From positions 1 through 6,676 of the forward strand of contig MEUM01000142.1 of NCBI GenBank assembly GCA_001771735.1: a stretch of DNA of 6,676 nucleotides. Reading direction: 5' to 3'. The stretch comes from Caldifarciminota bacterium RBG_13_43_14 (GTDB lineage: Bacteria; Hydrothermota; Tepidihabitantia; SM23-42). Positions 6,129 to 6,676 of this stretch are shown piece after piece (positions within the stretch are counted from its first letter, which is position 1; the number at the start of each line of letters is the position of its first letter). Under the pieces are notes generated by a model. The model saw only the letters and a list, made by a program, of their open reading frames with translations. It was not told the DNA's origin and searched no databases. Position numbers and translations under genes: made by a program.

Positions 6129-6676
6129 TTATCCTCCACTACCTATTAGGTATTGCACTGGTTGATAGAAGAAAATCCCAAGCAGTAATGACACCAAAGC
6201 TAATACCAAGACTACGGCAATACTAGTATAACTAAGCCGCTTATGCTTCGGCATACCGACGTCGGGTTTGCTGAAAAATAATTCGTGATAGAAGCGGGAT
6301 GCGTACAGCAGCGTAAAAACAGCGGCAATAATCGCGCCAATTCCGAAATACAAAGATCTCTCTACCGCTCCATATACTACCCATAATTTTGAAAAGAATC
6401 CGATCATCGGGAAAAAACCGACGATCGAACCCACTAACAGCGCCATTGATACACCGAGCGCCGGCGATACCTCATGCATACAGCATAGCGATTTTAGGTC
6501 ATCTTTGCCGGTCGCATCCTCAATAATACCAACACCATAAAATAGTCCGGACTTTGCCAGAGAATGAGTCAGGATGTACAGCATGCTGCCGATTATCCCG
6601 TAACCGCCAACCGCAAATCCCAGCAGAATAAATCCCATCTGACTTATTGTTGAATAGGCAAGAAGACTTCGGAGAT
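6129..6676 (-). CDS. NuoL/M/N-type antiporter-like subunit, 3' part only
   Basis: The gene enters from the right edge; 181 residues of its C-terminal part are visible, and the frame is open through the edge, so Met codons in view are internal. The fragment begins at the family motif LRSLLAYSTISQMGFILLG. It has the broken-helix residues LTHSLAKSGLFYG with His37 and Lys41 of the fragment, then GFFPMIGFFSKLWVVYGAV, in which Lys96 is the conserved channel lysine. The usual SGxPP ahead of that lysine reads VGFFP here. After this come two further helices and a short tail, with no HyfB-type extension. The protein is therefore about MnhD/NuoM/NuoN size (inference). It would be an additional ion channel of the complex, besides the 638-residue subunit and MnhD. 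The stop TAA lies five bases before the next ATG, and the next gene's ribosome binding site is inside this gene. Confidence 0.9.
   Translation of the reverse strand, partial: LRSLLAYSTISQMGFILLGFAVGGYGIIGSMLYILTHSLAKSGLFYGVGIIEDATGKDDLKSLCCMHEVSPALGVSMALLVGSIVGFFPMIGFFSKLWVVYGAVERSLYFGIGAIIAAVFTLLYASRFYHELFFSKPDVGMPKHKRLSYTSIAVVLVLALVSLLLGIFFYQPVQYLIGSGG

Noticed and set aside
6129..6638. Treating 6638 as the true start of the right-edge gene
   Set aside because: The frame continues upstream to the edge with the conserved family motif LRSLLAYSTISQ, so the Met at 6638 is internal.

Overview
The window is one block of ten genes, all read from the minus strand and tightly packed (gaps of -8 to +45 bases), encoding the membrane arm of an Mrp-linked, complex-I-like energy-converting complex. 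Almost every gene has a strong AAGGAGG-type ribosome binding site, several gene pairs overlap by ATGA or TAATG, and base composition is moderate (somewhat above 40% GC by eye). This points to a bacterium, probably an anaerobe because the only close architectural parallels I know are the MBH/MBX/MBS complexes of fermentative thermophiles. The phylum cannot be fixed from this sequence.

In transcription order (right to left) the genes are: the 3' end of a NuoL/M/N-type antiporter-like subunit (6676-6129); a 638-residue NuoL/HyfB-type antiporter-like subunit with a long C-terminal extension (6123-4207); a 177-residue protein matching the C-terminal part of MrpA, i.e. MbhD plus MbhE (4161-3628); MnhB (3631-3197); MnhC (3187-2849); MnhD (2836-1337); MnhE (1326-841); MnhF (844-590); MnhG (597-244); and the first 81 residues of a NuoI-type ferredoxin subunit with one visible [4Fe-4S] motif (244 to the left edge).

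The order A(N-part)-A(C-part)-B-C-D-E-F-G is that of a bacterial mrp/mnh operon. It is flanked by an additional antiporter-like subunit upstream and an iron-sulfur electron-transfer subunit downstream, coupled by TAATG to mnhG. The working model is that electrons from a reduced donor pass through a peripheral arm, whose first gene is seen at the left edge, and drive H+ or Na+ movement through three antiporter-like subunits plus the Mrp-type module. Whether the electron acceptor is protons (group 4 [NiFe] hydrogenase), sulfur or a quinone depends on genes outside the window.

Points worth following up are the hybrid layout, the three antiporter-like subunits, an asparagine where TM5 glutamate is expected in the 638-residue subunit, a fused MbhD-MbhE protein, and an apparent excess of the palindrome CGATCG. 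No RNA gene, mobile element, CRISPR array, promoter or terminator was recognised, and no stretch without a gene exceeds 45 bases.
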